Part shown: positions 1 to 9,044 of the stretch, piece after piece
Position numbering within the stretch: position 1 is the first letter of the stretch
Layout: every line of letters starts with the position of its first letter
Assembly (NCBI GenBank): GCA_046349255.1
Contig: JAXMCR010000005.1
Coordinates: 186,001-250,000, forward strand
Length of the DNA: 64,000 bases
Reading direction: 5' to 3'
Source: DAIODI01 sp046349255
Lineage (GTDB): Bacteria > Pseudomonadota > Alphaproteobacteria > Rhizobiales > Aestuariivirgaceae
Translations under genes and position numbers: made by a program
Notes under the pieces: generated by a model
What the model saw: the letters and a program-made list of their open reading frames with translations, nothing else
Database searches by the model: none
What the model was told of the DNA's origin: nothing

Positions 1-140
1 AGCATTCACCGCTCCGCGACCGCGTTATTCTTAACGTACGGATTAGGGTTTACCCCAGATTTCAAGACAAATTCGAATCAATTCCACCTATATCCGTAAG
101 CGTTGCGGCAAACTCTGTTACTCCCTGAAGGAGACGACGC

Positions 141-1064
141 ATGGCCCCCCACATGCGAACGATCCCGGCATGCCGACGCCTCGTTGCGACTGGCGTTGTT
201 GCGGCCTCCATCGTGATGGCGAGCGGCGCGATGCCGGCCCATGCCAACCCGTTCATCTACAAGTTCTACAATGGAAGCGCCGGTTATGTCGGCCCATTCG
301 ACGGGGCTGGCACCGCCTACCAGCTCTCAAAGGATGCCACGACGGACGTAGTTCAGCCCGGCAGCTCGCCTGACCTCAAGCCCGGCGCCGACTACGTGGG
401 CTCGACAGCCATCTACGGTACCGGCAACAAGCCCACGCTTACCGCCACGGCCGGGTCCAATCTCGTCGTTCAGGACTTGTCGCCGGATTTCGCCGGCATG
501 GGTGTTTATGCGGGAACAGGCGCGTGGGGAGTCGACGAAATCGGCGGCTCGGAGATTTTGCGATTTTCCTTCGACCGCACCGTGACGCTGGCTGGCGTCG
601 CGACCCTCTTTGCGCCACTGCACGACGAAAGCAACTTCGGCGCAGCGCCGGCGACACCGTCTTCGAACAAGAAAGTCCAGACGTCGAAGAACGGAAAGAT
701 CAAGGCCGGCAGTTCCTTCAATGCGAAGAGGAAGTCCGTCACGCGATCCTTGGGCAAAGCCTCGAAGGCGCCATCGCCGCCCCCTGCGTTTCCGCCCGTG
801 ACGCTCAAGGACGGCGTGACTTTCCAGATGTCGGTGGATGGAGGAGCGTGGCAGAACGTGTCGTTCGCGGACGCGAACAACATGCTCCTGAACTTCGTCG
901 GCCAGGTCTTCCAGTTCCGCCAGGCGAGCGGAATGCCGGACTTTTATGTTGGAGCCCTCCTCGGCCACGCGCCCATCCCAGGGGCTGTCTGGTTGTTCGG
1001 CACGGGCCTTGCCGGCATCGGGTACATCGGCCGCCGGCGCCGGTTGCCGGCGCGCGCCGCGTGA
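141..1064 (+). CDS. exported protein with PEP-CTERM-like (VPLPA-type) sorting tail
   Basis: A 307-residue exported protein. Residues 1-35 form a signal peptide ending AHA before NPF. The C-terminus (about 277-303) reads PIPGAVWLFGTGLAGIGYIG followed by RRRR: a Pro-rich motif, a transmembrane helix and an Arg cluster, the layout of PEP-CTERM/VPLPA-CTERM sorting signals recognised by exosortases. The middle is a low-similarity, probably beta-rich passenger with a Lys/Ser/Pro-rich linker at about 175-220. AAGGAG lies 7 bases before the ATG, so this start is good. In this protein class the tail is cleaved by an exosortase and the passenger is delivered to the outer surface or matrix; that is family knowledge. 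No exosortase gene is in the window. Passenger function is unknown. Confidence 0.8.
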   Translation: MAPHMRTIPACRRLVATGVVAASIVMASGAMPAHANPFIYKFYNGSAGYVGPFDGAGTAYQLSKDATTDVVQPGSSPDLKPGADYVGSTAIYGTGNKPTLTATAGSNLVVQDLSPDFAGMGVYAGTGAWGVDEIGGSEILRFSFDRTVTLAGVATLFAPLHDESNFGAAPATPSSNKKVQTSKNGKIKAGSSFNAKRKSVTRSLGKASKAPSPPPAFPPVTLKDGVTFQMSVDGGAWQNVSFADANNMLLNFVGQVFQFRQASGMPDFYVGALLGHAPIPGAVWLFGTGLAGIGYIGRRRRLPARAA

Positions 1065-1152
1065 CGCAGTATGGGTATGGGCGGCAGCGGACGGCATCAG
1101 TAATCTAGTGCTCGGCCACGGTGATTCGTGGCCGGGATACCTTGTCGACCAC

Positions 1153-2112
1153 ATGCCGATTCTCAATCATCGCAGTCTGATCCTCGTTTACGACGCCAAG
1201 CGGCAGGGCCTGGACGACTTCAAGGCGATTGCCACGAAGATCCGCGCCAAGGCGCCTGACATCGCCATCTTCGTCGTGCGCGCCGGGGACAACCTGTTGT
1301 CCTCCGTTCCACCTGAAGCCTGGAACATGCCGACCTTCACGGTGAGCTTCGGTCCGACCGGTGCATTTCGCCCTCCACGTGGACCTGTGGCCGCCTCTCA
1401 TGCCATCGACAAGGTGGAGCAATACCGGCGCTTCGTGCGCGCCGGCATCCGCACCCCTCGGACTAGCATGTTCGCGTTCGGCATGCCTCTCGCGCCTGCC
1501 GAATGGAGCGAATTCGTCATCCTGAAGCCGGCCGATTTCGAACTCACGTCGCATGGTGACTGCGTGCATCTCCTGCGCACGGAGGATGCTGCCGCGGCAA
1601 AGCCTGTCGATTTTCCGGCCGATCACCCGATTCAGAAAGGCCGCATGCTGATCCAGTCGTTCGTCGACACCGGACCGAAACCCAGCAAGTATCGCGTCCT
1701 CACTCTGTTCGGCGAAGTGCTTTACGCGCAGCACGTTTCGCTCGCTCAGGAGCGGCCGCCACTCGATGCGGGCCGCGAAGAGCTTGCCAAGGCCGTCGTT
1801 TCGACCGGCGGTGGCGAACGCGAGTACACGTTTACCGAGGACCCGGCCATTCTCGACGTCGCGCGCGCCATGGCTCGTGCTTTTCCGGGCCTGCCGCTGC
1901 TTGGCTGCGACATCATTCGCGATTGGGAGACAGGCGACCTGCACGCGCTCGAGATCAACGGCGGCGGCAATGTCTGGCATTTCTCTTCCCCTTGGTGGGC
2001 CGAGCAGCGGCGCGCAATGCCGCATGTCGCTCGCATGATGGTCGAGCAGTTTGATGCGTTCGACGTCGCGGCGCGCACGTTGATCAAGGCGACGCGAGCG
2101 CACGCGCGCTAA
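1153..2112 (+). CDS. ATP-grasp domain protein (RimK/glutathione synthetase-like)
   Basis: About 319 residues. The order is an N-terminal alpha/beta domain (LILVYDAKRQ), a central ATP-grasp body with EFVILKPADFE, then MLIQSFVDTG and RVLTLFGEVLYAQHV. The C-terminal part has LLGCDIIRDWETGDLHALEINGGG cut into its usual pieces: the Asp and Glu-x-Asn (EIN) that bind Mg-ATP in this superfamily. These enzymes ligate a carboxylate to an amine or thiol through an acyl-phosphate; the substrate here is unknown. I chose ATG 1153 because the frame stays open upstream into the preceding gene and there is no conserved sequence there; GTG 1108 is the alternative. It stands alone between two secreted-protein genes. 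Confidence 0.75.
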   Translation: MPILNHRSLILVYDAKRQGLDDFKAIATKIRAKAPDIAIFVVRAGDNLLSSVPPEAWNMPTFTVSFGPTGAFRPPRGPVAASHAIDKVEQYRRFVRAGIRTPRTSMFAFGMPLAPAEWSEFVILKPADFELTSHGDCVHLLRTEDAAAAKPVDFPADHPIQKGRMLIQSFVDTGPKPSKYRVLTLFGEVLYAQHVSLAQERPPLDAGREELAKAVVSTGGGEREYTFTEDPAILDVARAMARAFPGLPLLGCDIIRDWETGDLHALEINGGGNVWHFSSPWWAEQRRAMPHVARMMVEQFDAFDVAARTLIKATRAHAR

Positions 2113-2295
2113 GCCGACCCATCTCATGTCGGGTCTGCGCAATTTCGAATCGAACGTTCAACTGGTTCGAAACTTTGTCTCGTGTTCTTTTGCTGCCTTT
2201 GAATGCAGACTAACCAGGTTTCTTCCGCATCCGTGCAGATCGCCGGCATGACCATTAGAACTCGGTGAACCAGTTTTGGAAACCGAGGGATCACC

Positions 2296-3189
2296 ATGCT
2301 GAAGAACCTTCACCGTCTTGCTCTCATCGGCGCTTCCGGAGCGCTGCTCGCTGCGCTGCCGTTGCACGACATCGGCGTGTCGTCGCATTCGGGCGTTGCT
2401 GTCGCCAAGGACAATGGCGGCGGCGGCAAGGGTAACGGTGGCGGCAATGGCGGGGGTAACGGCGGTGGCAAGGGTAACGCTGGCGGGAAAGGCAACGCAG
2501 GCGGGAACGGCAATGGCGCGGGCAATGGCGCCGGTGGAGTCGGCGCAGGGTCCGGCAAGGGCGCTGGCGCATCGAGCAATGGTGGCGGCGCCGGTAAGTC
2601 CGGCTCAGCCGGGAAATCGGGCACGGCAGGCAAATCTGCGGCCTCCGGTGCGGCGGGAACGTCCGCCGGCAAGTCGGCCGCCTCGAAGGGATCAATTGCC
2701 AGCCAGCTTGGCGCGCTGAACGCCGCGCACGCCTCTACGACCGCGATGGCGAATGCAGCGTCGAACTCGCGCGTCGGGAAGGTAGCTGCCATTGCCGCAG
2801 CAAACGCCGCTGCTACGACCGCTCAGCAGGCGCTCGCAGACGCTCAAGCCGCTGCTACCGCGTCCGCGACCGCCGTGGACACTGCGACACAGGCGGTCGC
2901 CGATGCAAAGACGGCGTATGACAACGCGGTCGCCGCGGCGGCCGCAGCACCGACAGATCCGACGCTCGCCCAGGCAGTGGTCGATGCGAAGGCGGCGCTA
3001 GACGCGAAAACGCAGGCCCTCGCCGATGCCACCGCCGCAGCCCCGGCAGCGACGGCGGTCTCGGACGCTCAGGCCGCTGTCGATGCTGCGACCCAAGCCC
3101 AAGCCGACGCGGTGGCGGCAGCTTCCAACAAGGCGACGCCGCTCTCCGCCGAAGCGGCGGCGGCGCTGGGTCAGATGCTCAGCAAGTAA
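2296..3189 (+). CDS. exported Gly-rich / Ala-rich low-complexity protein
   Basis: 297 residues in three parts. A signal peptide (about 1-36) ends before AKDN. A Gly/Asn/Lys tract (about 40-130) is built from short GGGKGN and GAGNGAG-like repeats that turn into GKSG/GKSAAS repeats. The last part, an Ala/Asp/Gln-rich segment (about 140-290), has regular ADAQAA / AVADAK / AVDAAT heptad-like spacing and is probably a long alpha-helix or coiled coil. A GAGGGA Shine-Dalgarno lies before the ATG. It is likely an envelope or matrix structural protein, but no recognised domain is visible. The extreme Ala/Gly composition means a homology search would need composition correction. A strong terminator hairpin follows at once. 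Confidence 0.7.
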   Translation: MLKNLHRLALIGASGALLAALPLHDIGVSSHSGVAVAKDNGGGGKGNGGGNGGGNGGGKGNAGGKGNAGGNGNGAGNGAGGVGAGSGKGAGASSNGGGAGKSGSAGKSGTAGKSAASGAAGTSAGKSAASKGSIASQLGALNAAHASTTAMANAASNSRVGKVAAIAAANAAATTAQQALADAQAAATASATAVDTATQAVADAKTAYDNAVAAAAAAPTDPTLAQAVVDAKAALDAKTQALADATAAAPAATAVSDAQAAVDAATQAQADAVAAASNKATPLSAEAAAALGQMLSK

Positions 3190-3208
3190 CCGTCCGTATT
3201 CGTACTAC

Positions 3209-3234
3209 CGCGGCCGGCGTTCGCGCCGGCCGCG
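3209..3234 (+). terminator. terminator hairpin with UUCG tetraloop
   Basis: A perfect 11-bp stem CGCGGCCGGCG / CGCCGGCCGCG closed by TTCG, 20 bases after the stop of the Gly/Ala-rich gene. The following bases (CTTGATTTC) are only weakly T-rich. It separates that gene from the cyclase. Confidence 0.7.
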
Positions 3235-3308
3235 CTTGATTTCATCGCGCGTTGACCGGAACATGCGCAGAAGTCACCCGACTCCTGCGGCAACGGAAGA
3301 CGCCCCTG

Positions 3309-5069
3309 ATGGATCGCCCCGTACAGCGCCGGCTCGCCGCGATCCTCGTCGCGGACGTGGTCGGCTACTCGCGCCTGATGGAGGCGGACGAAGCACGCAC
3401 GCTCAGGTTCGTGAGCGAGCGGCGGGAAACGATCCTGCGCCCGATCGTCGAGGCGCACGGCGGCCGCATCGTGAAGGTGATGGGCGACGGCGTGCTCGTC
3501 GAGTTCGCAAGTGCCGTCAGCGCTGTCGAAGCCGCCCTGAAGCTCCAGGCGGCGATGCGGGCGGCGAGCGCGGAAGCGCCGGACGAACCGTCGATCGCCT
3601 TGCGCATCGGCATCAACCTCGGCGACGTGATCGGCGATGGCGACGACATTTATGGCGAAGGCGTCAACATCGCCGCACGGCTCGAAGCGCTGGCGGATGC
3701 AGGCGGCATCGTTATCGCCGGCAAGGTCCATGACGAGGTTTCGGGGAAGGTGAACTGCGCGTTCGTGGACCTCGGACTCCAGTCGCTGAAGAACATTGCG
3801 CGGCCGGTGCCCGTGTGGCGGATCGCAGACGGCGATGGCGCACCGTCCTCCGCTTCGAACCGCCAGTTGCCCCTGCCGGACAAGCCGTCGATCGCGGTGC
3901 TGCCGTTCGACACCATGTCTCGCAACGCCGAGCAGGACTACTTCGCCGACGCGGTCGTCGAGTCGCTCACCGCTGCGCTGAGCCGCATCGGCTCGTTCTT
4001 CGTCATCGCCCGCAACACCGCCTTCGCCTACAAGGGGCGAGCGGTGAACGTGCGCGAGATCGGCCGGGAGCTCGGTGTCGCCTACGTGCTCGAAGGCAGC
4101 GTGCAGCACGCCGGCAACCGAATACGGATCACCGTCCAGCTGATCGAGACCGAGAACGGAGCACACGTCTGGGCGGAGAAGTATGACGGCTCCACCGAGG
4201 ACGTGTTCGACCTGCAGGACCGCATCACCGAGCAGGTGGCCGGCGCGATGAACCCGTCGATCCGCCTCGCGGAGGTGGCGCGCTCGAGCCGCAAGCGGCC
4301 GCAGGACATGACGGCCTACGATCACACCATTCGCGCCTTCAGCCGTGTTTGGCTGCTCGAGAAGGAGGAGACCGCAGCTGGCCTCGCCCAGCTGCAGCAG
4401 GCGCTCGTGGTGGATCCGACGTATCCGTTCGCACTCGGGCTCGCAGCGTGGTGCCACGCGCAGCAGTCCGTGTACAACTGGGTCGATGACACGTCCGGTG
4501 AGCGCGCGCAGGCGCTGTCGCTCGCCGAGCAGGCAGCGAGTCTCTCCGCGAACGATCCGCTGGTGCTGACCGTGCTCGGAACGGTGCACACCTTCGCGCG
4601 GAACTTTGGTACCGCGCGCGTTCTACTGGAGCGAGCGGTGTCGCTCGATCCGAATTCGGCGTGGGCTTGGACCCGTCTTGGCTGGCTAGAGGTCTATGCC
4701 GACCGGCCACAGGAGGCGCGCGCCTACTTCGAGAAGTCGCTGCGCCTGAGCCCGCTCGACCCGATGAACTTCAACAACCACGTGGGGCTCGGTTCAGCCG
4801 CACAGGTCGAGGGTGACGACGCTGCCGCGGCTGCGCATTTTGCGCGTGCGCTCAACGAGCGGCCGAATGCGCTCTGGATCCATCGCAACCATGCCGCTGC
4901 CTTGTACGGCGCAGGCCGGCTCGACGAGGCGCGCCGGTCGATCGCGGCGTTGATGCAGGCGCTGCCGAACTTCACCGTCCGTCGCTTCAAGGAAGCGATG
5001 GTGTTCACCCCCGCTGTGCTCGATCGCGTCGGTGCTCAACTGGTCGCGCTCGGTGTGCCGGAAGGATAG
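3309..5069 (+). CDS. class III adenylate/guanylate cyclase with TolB-like and TPR domains
   Basis: 586 residues from ATG 3309. The cyclase domain (about 1-175) has metal-binding Asp16 in ILVADVVGYS and Asp60 in KVMGDG, and the transition-state pair Asn120/Arg124 in GVNIAARLE, so it looks catalytically complete. A TolB-like segment starting KPSIAVLPF (about 192-330) follows, then TPR-type helical repeats to about residue 560. This cyclase-TolB-TPR architecture is common in Rhizobiales and is generally soluble. It converts ATP (or GTP) to the cyclic nucleotide; the TPR half probably senses a protein partner. The frame is open upstream to GTG/ATG at 3252, but MDRPVQRRLAAILVADVVGY is the usual beginning. 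Confidence 0.88.
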   Translation: MDRPVQRRLAAILVADVVGYSRLMEADEARTLRFVSERRETILRPIVEAHGGRIVKVMGDGVLVEFASAVSAVEAALKLQAAMRAASAEAPDEPSIALRIGINLGDVIGDGDDIYGEGVNIAARLEALADAGGIVIAGKVHDEVSGKVNCAFVDLGLQSLKNIARPVPVWRIADGDGAPSSASNRQLPLPDKPSIAVLPFDTMSRNAEQDYFADAVVESLTAALSRIGSFFVIARNTAFAYKGRAVNVREIGRELGVAYVLEGSVQHAGNRIRITVQLIETENGAHVWAEKYDGSTEDVFDLQDRITEQVAGAMNPSIRLAEVARSSRKRPQDMTAYDHTIRAFSRVWLLEKEETAAGLAQLQQALVVDPTYPFALGLAAWCHAQQSVYNWVDDTSGERAQALSLAEQAASLSANDPLVLTVLGTVHTFARNFGTARVLLERAVSLDPNSAWAWTRLGWLEVYADRPQEARAYFEKSLRLSPLDPMNFNNHVGLGSAAQVEGDDAAAAAHFARALNERPNALWIHRNHAAALYGAGRLDEARRSIAALMQALPNFTVRRFKEAMVFTPAVLDRVGAQLVALGVPEG

Positions 5070-5074
5070 GCCCG

Positions 5075-6160
5075 TCAGGCGGCGGGCGGCATCTGGTAGC
5101 CGGGCGTCGATTGCGACAGCGCAATCTCTTCCTCGGTCATGTAGTCGGGGATCGCCTGGAACAACGGCGAGGAGAGATAACGCTCGCCGGTATCGGGGAG
5201 CATCGCGAGGATCACCGTGCCCTTTGGTGCCTTCGCCGCGATGTCCATCGCCACCTTAAAGGTCGACCCGCCGGAAACACCGGTGAAGATGCCCTCCTTT
5301 TGCGCAAGCTTTTTCGCCCACTCCATGCCGTCCGCGCCAGAAACTGGCGTCAACGCGTCGTAGTAATGCTGATCGATCGCCTCCTGCAGGACCAGCGGTA
5401 CGAAGTCCGGCGTCCAGCCCTGTATCGGGTGCGGCTCGAAGGCGGGGTGACTGCCCGCCGGCTCGCCGGCCGCGTTGCGCGCTTGAGCCTTGCCGCTGGC
5501 GACGAGCTGCGCGTTGGCAGGCTCGCACAGCACGATCTTCACGTCGGGCCGCTCCTTCTTCAGCACGCGGCCAACGCCGGCGACCGTCCCGCCGGTGCCG
5601 TAGCCCGTCACCCAGTAGTCGAGACGGCGGCCCTTGAAGTCGGCGAGGATTTCGCGCGCCGTGGTGTTGGCGTGGACGAGCGCGTTCGCGTCTGTCTCGA
5701 ACTGGTGGGCGAGGAACCAGCCGTTCTTCTCGGCAAGCTCCACAGCCTTGCGGTACATGCCAAAGCCCTTTTCGGCCTTCGGCGTGAGGATCACCTTCGC
5801 GCCGAGGAAGCGCATGAGCTTGCGGCGCTCGATCGAGAACGTCTCGACCATCGTGACGACGAGTGGATGCCCCTTCGCCGCGCACACCATCGCAAGACCG
5901 ATGCCGGTATTGCCGGAGGAAGCCTCGATCACCGTCTGGCCGGGTTTGAGTTTGCCGGACCGTTCGGCCTCCTCGATGATGCTGACGGCGAGGCGGTCCT
6001 TCACCGAGGCGGCGGGATTGAACGCCTCGACCTTGACGTAGACGTCGACGCCTTCGGGCGCGAGATGATTGACCCGCACGCAGGGCGTATCGCCGATCGT
6101 ATCGAGAATCGATTCGTAGACCCGGCCGCGGCCGTTCGTCGTGCGGGACTGCTTTGCCAT
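5075..6160 (-). CDS. cysK: cysteine synthase (O-acetylserine sulfhydrylase)
   Basis: 361 residues, fold-type II PLP enzyme making L-cysteine from O-acetylserine and sulfide. The PLP lysine is Lys54 in ASVKDR; the substrate loop SSGNTG is at 81-86; the phosphate-binding GTGGT and a late GVSGGS loop are present. An extra C-terminal stretch of about 30 residues (ERYLSSPLF onward) resembles the longer CysK forms. It is convergent with the cyclase gene (5 bases between stops) and is read after the O-methyltransferase with a 30-base gap, so probably the last gene of a short minus-strand unit. Its neighbours give no specific sulfur context. Confidence 0.93.
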   Translation of the reverse strand: MAKQSRTTNGRGRVYESILDTIGDTPCVRVNHLAPEGVDVYVKVEAFNPAASVKDRLAVSIIEEAERSGKLKPGQTVIEASSGNTGIGLAMVCAAKGHPLVVTMVETFSIERRKLMRFLGAKVILTPKAEKGFGMYRKAVELAEKNGWFLAHQFETDANALVHANTTAREILADFKGRRLDYWVTGYGTGGTVAGVGRVLKKERPDVKIVLCEPANAQLVASGKAQARNAAGEPAGSHPAFEPHPIQGWTPDFVPLVLQEAIDQHYYDALTPVSGADGMEWAKKLAQKEGIFTGVSGGSTFKVAMDIAAKAPKGTVILAMLPDTGERYLSSPLFQAIPDYMTEEEIALSQSTPGYQMPPAA

Positions 6161-6190
6161 GCCTCTACCTCTGCGTTTGCCGGATGCGGA

Positions 6191-6853
6191 CTAATGCTTG
6201 CGCGCCATCGTAAGCCCGTCGCAGATCGGCACGAGGCAGATCTCGACGCGTTCGTCGGCGCGCACCTTGGCGTTGATCGCGCGGATCGCCTCGGTGTTCT
6301 CGTCGTGCACCTTCGGGTTTGCAACCTCGCCTTCCCACAGGGTGTTGTCGATCAGCACGAGGCCGCCGTGGCGCAACAGCTTCAGCGCGCCCTCGTAGTA
6401 GCGGTCGTAGCCCGTCTTGTCGGCGTCGATGAAGGCGATATCGAAGGAGCCTGCCTGCCCCATCTCGAGCAGGCGGGCGATCACCGCATCGCCGCCCTCG
6501 AGCGAAAGGTCGATGCGGTTATCGACACCGGCGGCGCTCCAGTAGCGGCGCGCGATGTCGGTCCACTCGCGACTCACGTCGGCGCAATGGATGCGATCGG
6601 CACCGGCGAGCGCCATCGCCAGCGACGAATAGCCGGTGAAGGTGCCGAACTCGACGACCTTCGTCGCCCCCATCAGTTTCACCAGCAGGCCCATGAAGGC
6701 CCCCTGCTCCGGGCCGATCTGCATCCCGGCGCGATCGCCGAGTGCCGCTGTCGTTTCCTCGCGCAGCTGCCGCAGGATCTCGGGTTCGCGGTAGGCGTGC
6801 GCCGCGTAATAGCGATAGAGGTCGCCGCTCAGCCCGATCGTCTTGCCGGTCAT
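6191..6853 (-). CDS. SAM-dependent O-methyltransferase (family 3, caffeoyl-CoA type)
   Basis: 220 residues, the usual length for the bacterial COMT-like family. Motif I is VVEFGTFTGYSSLAMA (67-81), the acidic SAM-ribose residue lies near 90, and the metal-site motifs are FIDADK (141-146) and LIDN (167-170), matching the cation-dependent catechol O-methyltransferase fold. It transfers a methyl group to a hydroxyl, often a catechol; the physiological substrate cannot be deduced. It sits 14 bases after phnX and 30 bases before cysK on the same strand, suggesting co-transcription. Confidence 0.88.
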   Translation of the reverse strand: MTGKTIGLSGDLYRYYAAHAYREPEILRQLREETTAALGDRAGMQIGPEQGAFMGLLVKLMGATKVVEFGTFTGYSSLAMALAGADRIHCADVSREWTDIARRYWSAAGVDNRIDLSLEGGDAVIARLLEMGQAGSFDIAFIDADKTGYDRYYEGALKLLRHGGLVLIDNTLWEGEVANPKVHDENTEAIRAINAKVRADERVEICLVPICDGLTMARKH

Positions 6854-6867
6854 GTTCCGTCCCTTGG

Positions 6868-7677
6868 TTATGGCCGCTCGCCGCGCGCGAGGCAGCCTTC
6901 GATCTCGTCGATCACAGGCAGCAGGTCGGCGACGCCGTCAATGACGAAATGCGCACCCGCGCGGGTGAGTTCGCCGTACGCCTTGTCACGGCGGGCCGCG
7001 AATTCCTTCTCGCTCAACGCTTTCGTCTCCTTCGGGTTCAAGCCGAAGGCGTTGCCGGTGAGCGCCACCGCGACGGTCCAGCAGCCGGCGTTGAGACCTT
7101 CCTCAACGCCGACGACCGTGTCGTCCACCTTCACGCACCGCCAGGCGGGCCAGACGCCGAGGTCGGCGAACGTCTTGTAGAGCATCAGCGGCGAGGGGCG
7201 CCCGGCCGAGAGGTCGCCCGCGCAAACGAGACTGTCGGCCTCATAGCCCTGCTTCTTCGCCAGCGGTATGACCCGGTCCATGATCTCGCGCACGTATCCG
7301 GTGGTCGAGCCGATCTTCACGCCACGCGCCCGCAGCGTCTTCGTCACCTCCGCCGCGCCTTCGATGAGATCGGCGTAATCGGTGACCGCCTCGACGTTCA
7401 TCGGCACGAACACCTCGTAGACCTTGTCGATGTCGGCTTCCGTGGGGGTGCGGCCGTGTCGCTTCAGCCATTGCTTCGACACGCTGTCGAGCGCCATCAA
7501 GGCCTTGATGTGATCGCGCTTCGCCATCCCCATCGGTCCGCGCGCCTCGTCGACCGTGATCTTCACGTCGAACTTGCCGAACGCCTTCACGAACACGCCC
7601 ATCGGCGCCTGGCTGCCATGGTCGATGACGGTTCCGGCCCAGTCGAACACGACGGCCCTCACGGTGTTGGCGGACAT
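6868..7677 (-). CDS. phnX: phosphonoacetaldehyde hydrolase (phosphonatase)
   Basis: 269 residues, HAD-superfamily enzyme splitting the C-P bond of phosphonoacetaldehyde into acetaldehyde and phosphate. The nucleophile is Asp12 in FDWAGTVID, and Lys53 in GMAKRDHIK is at the position of the Schiff-base lysine that distinguishes PhnX from other HAD enzymes. VKVDDTVVGVEEG carries the late metal-binding Asp pair. I place the start at ATG 7677, giving the normal family length; the frame is open further upstream. The partner 2-aminoethylphosphonate transaminase (phnW) is not in the window, so the substrate must come from a distant locus. Confidence 0.9.
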   Translation of the reverse strand: MSANTVRAVVFDWAGTVIDHGSQAPMGVFVKAFGKFDVKITVDEARGPMGMAKRDHIKALMALDSVSKQWLKRHGRTPTEADIDKVYEVFVPMNVEAVTDYADLIEGAAEVTKTLRARGVKIGSTTGYVREIMDRVIPLAKKQGYEADSLVCAGDLSAGRPSPLMLYKTFADLGVWPAWRCVKVDDTVVGVEEGLNAGCWTVAVALTGNAFGLNPKETKALSEKEFAARRDKAYGELTRAGAHFVIDGVADLLPVIDEIEGCLARGERP

Positions 7678-7853
7678 TCCTGATACTCCATTTTCCGGGC
7701 GGGCGAATGCTGGCCGCCAATCACGACGACGTGATGATATACGCCAACTGCATGCAATCGCTGCAAGAATCCGACATCCATCCGCCCGGACCCGCCGTTG
7801 CTGACGGACGCCCATACCGCTAGAGTCGCGCTTTCTCGAGGATCGGCAGGAAC

Positions 7854-9044
7854 ATGGATCAGGATCCGGGCAGCGAGGCGATCGGCCTGAAGCGTGTCGA
7901 GGCAACCCTTCCGGCCGACTGGTACCACGACCCCGTACAGCATGAACGGGAGCTCCAGGCGATCTGGTACCGCGCCTGGCTCTACGTCTGCCGCTCGGCC
8001 GAGATCGGCCCCGGCCAGTACCGCACCCACAACCTCGGCACGCAGACCGTGCTGCTCGTGCGCGACGTCGACGGCACGCTCCGGGCGTTCCACAACACCT
8101 GCCGCCATCGCGGCGCGGAGCTTTGCCCTGCAGGCGCCGGCCCCTTGAAATCGCGCGCGATCGTGTGCCGCTATCATCAGTGGACGTACGGTCTCGACGG
8201 GGCGCTGGCGCGCACGCCGCATGGAACGACGGCGCCCGACTTTGATCCTTCCGCGTACGGGCTGCACAAGGTCGGCGTGCGCGAGTGGCGCGGCTTCGTT
8301 TACGTGAAGATCGAAGGCGATGGGATGGACTTCGACGCCGCGCTCGATCCGTCGCCCGCGTGGCTCGCTAACTGGCCGCTCGAACGGCTGGTCGTCGGCC
8401 ACGCAATGGTGCGCGAACTCGCCTGCAACTGGAAGGTCTTCTGGGAGAACTACAACGAGTGCCTTCACTGCCCGAGCGTCCACCCATCGCTGTGTGATCT
8501 TGTTCCCATCTACGGGCGCGCGATCATGCGGCCGGACGATCCTGCCGTCGGCACCGATCCGGCCTCCGACGATCCGCGGCACCGGGGCGGGTTGCGCCGG
8601 GGAGCCGAGACGTGGTCGATGAACGGCCTTGCTGCAAAGCCGGGGTTCGATACCCTGACTCCGCAGGAACGTGCAAAGGGCTACCGGTTCCTGACGATCG
8701 TGCCCTCTGGATACGTCGTGGCGCATCCGGACTACGTGCGCGTCGTCTCAATGCGCCCGCTCTCGCCGGAGCGCACAGAACTCAGGGCTGAATGGCTGTT
8801 CCTGCCCGAGACGCTCGCCGATCCGGGATTTGATCTCGCCAACGTCGTCGACTTCGCAACGACGGTGATGGAAGAGGACGCCGAGGTCTGCGAAATCAAC
8901 CAGCGTGGCTTGCGCGCACGCGCCTACCGAGAGGGCGTGCTGATGCCACAAGAGTACGAGTTGAAGGCGTTTCACGATTGGGTTCGCGCCAGGCTGCGAA
9001 ATTCAAAGAACAACGACGGCGAAGGCAGGGAGGGTAGCTCGTGA
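7854..9044 (+). CDS. Rieske non-heme iron oxygenase, alpha subunit
   Basis: 396 residues. The N-terminal Rieske domain has Cys83-x-His85 (CRHRG) and Cys105-x2-His108 (CRYHQW) for the 2Fe-2S cluster. The catalytic domain has His205 and His210 in the NECLHCPSVHP motif, with a late Asp in MEEDAEVCE completing the mononuclear iron triad. The sequence style is closest to the quaternary-amine group (GbcA/CntA-like), which hydroxylates N-methyl groups, but the substrate is not proven. No reductase gene is adjacent, so electrons must come from elsewhere. The stop overlaps the GTG of the next gene (GTGA), making a coupled pair with a PotF-like binding protein. Confidence 0.88.
   Translation: MDQDPGSEAIGLKRVEATLPADWYHDPVQHERELQAIWYRAWLYVCRSAEIGPGQYRTHNLGTQTVLLVRDVDGTLRAFHNTCRHRGAELCPAGAGPLKSRAIVCRYHQWTYGLDGALARTPHGTTAPDFDPSAYGLHKVGVREWRGFVYVKIEGDGMDFDAALDPSPAWLANWPLERLVVGHAMVRELACNWKVFWENYNECLHCPSVHPSLCDLVPIYGRAIMRPDDPAVGTDPASDDPRHRGGLRRGAETWSMNGLAAKPGFDTLTPQERAKGYRFLTIVPSGYVVAHPDYVRVVSMRPLSPERTELRAEWLFLPETLADPGFDLANVVDFATTVMEEDAEVCEINQRGLRARAYREGVLMPQEYELKAFHDWVRARLRNSKNNDGEGREGSS

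Noticed and set aside
1..140. Possible promoter upstream of the PEP-CTERM gene
   Set aside because: AT-richer stretch is present but I could not find a hexamer pair with acceptable spacing.
946..1152. Upstream extension of the ATP-grasp gene
   Set aside because: Overlaps the preceding exported-protein gene and adds low-complexity Ser/Arg/Ala residues; ATG 1153 or GTG 1108 is more sensible.
2420..2660. Short tandem-like GGC/GGT-rich repeats, considered as a non-coding repeat array or CRISPR
   Set aside because: They are codon-phase Gly/Asn/Lys/Ala repeats inside a protein with a signal peptide; no constant repeats or spacers.
5111..7180. 689-codon plus-strand open frame
   Set aside because: Runs antisense across three different conserved genes (cysK, O-methyltransferase, phnX), so it cannot be a real gene.
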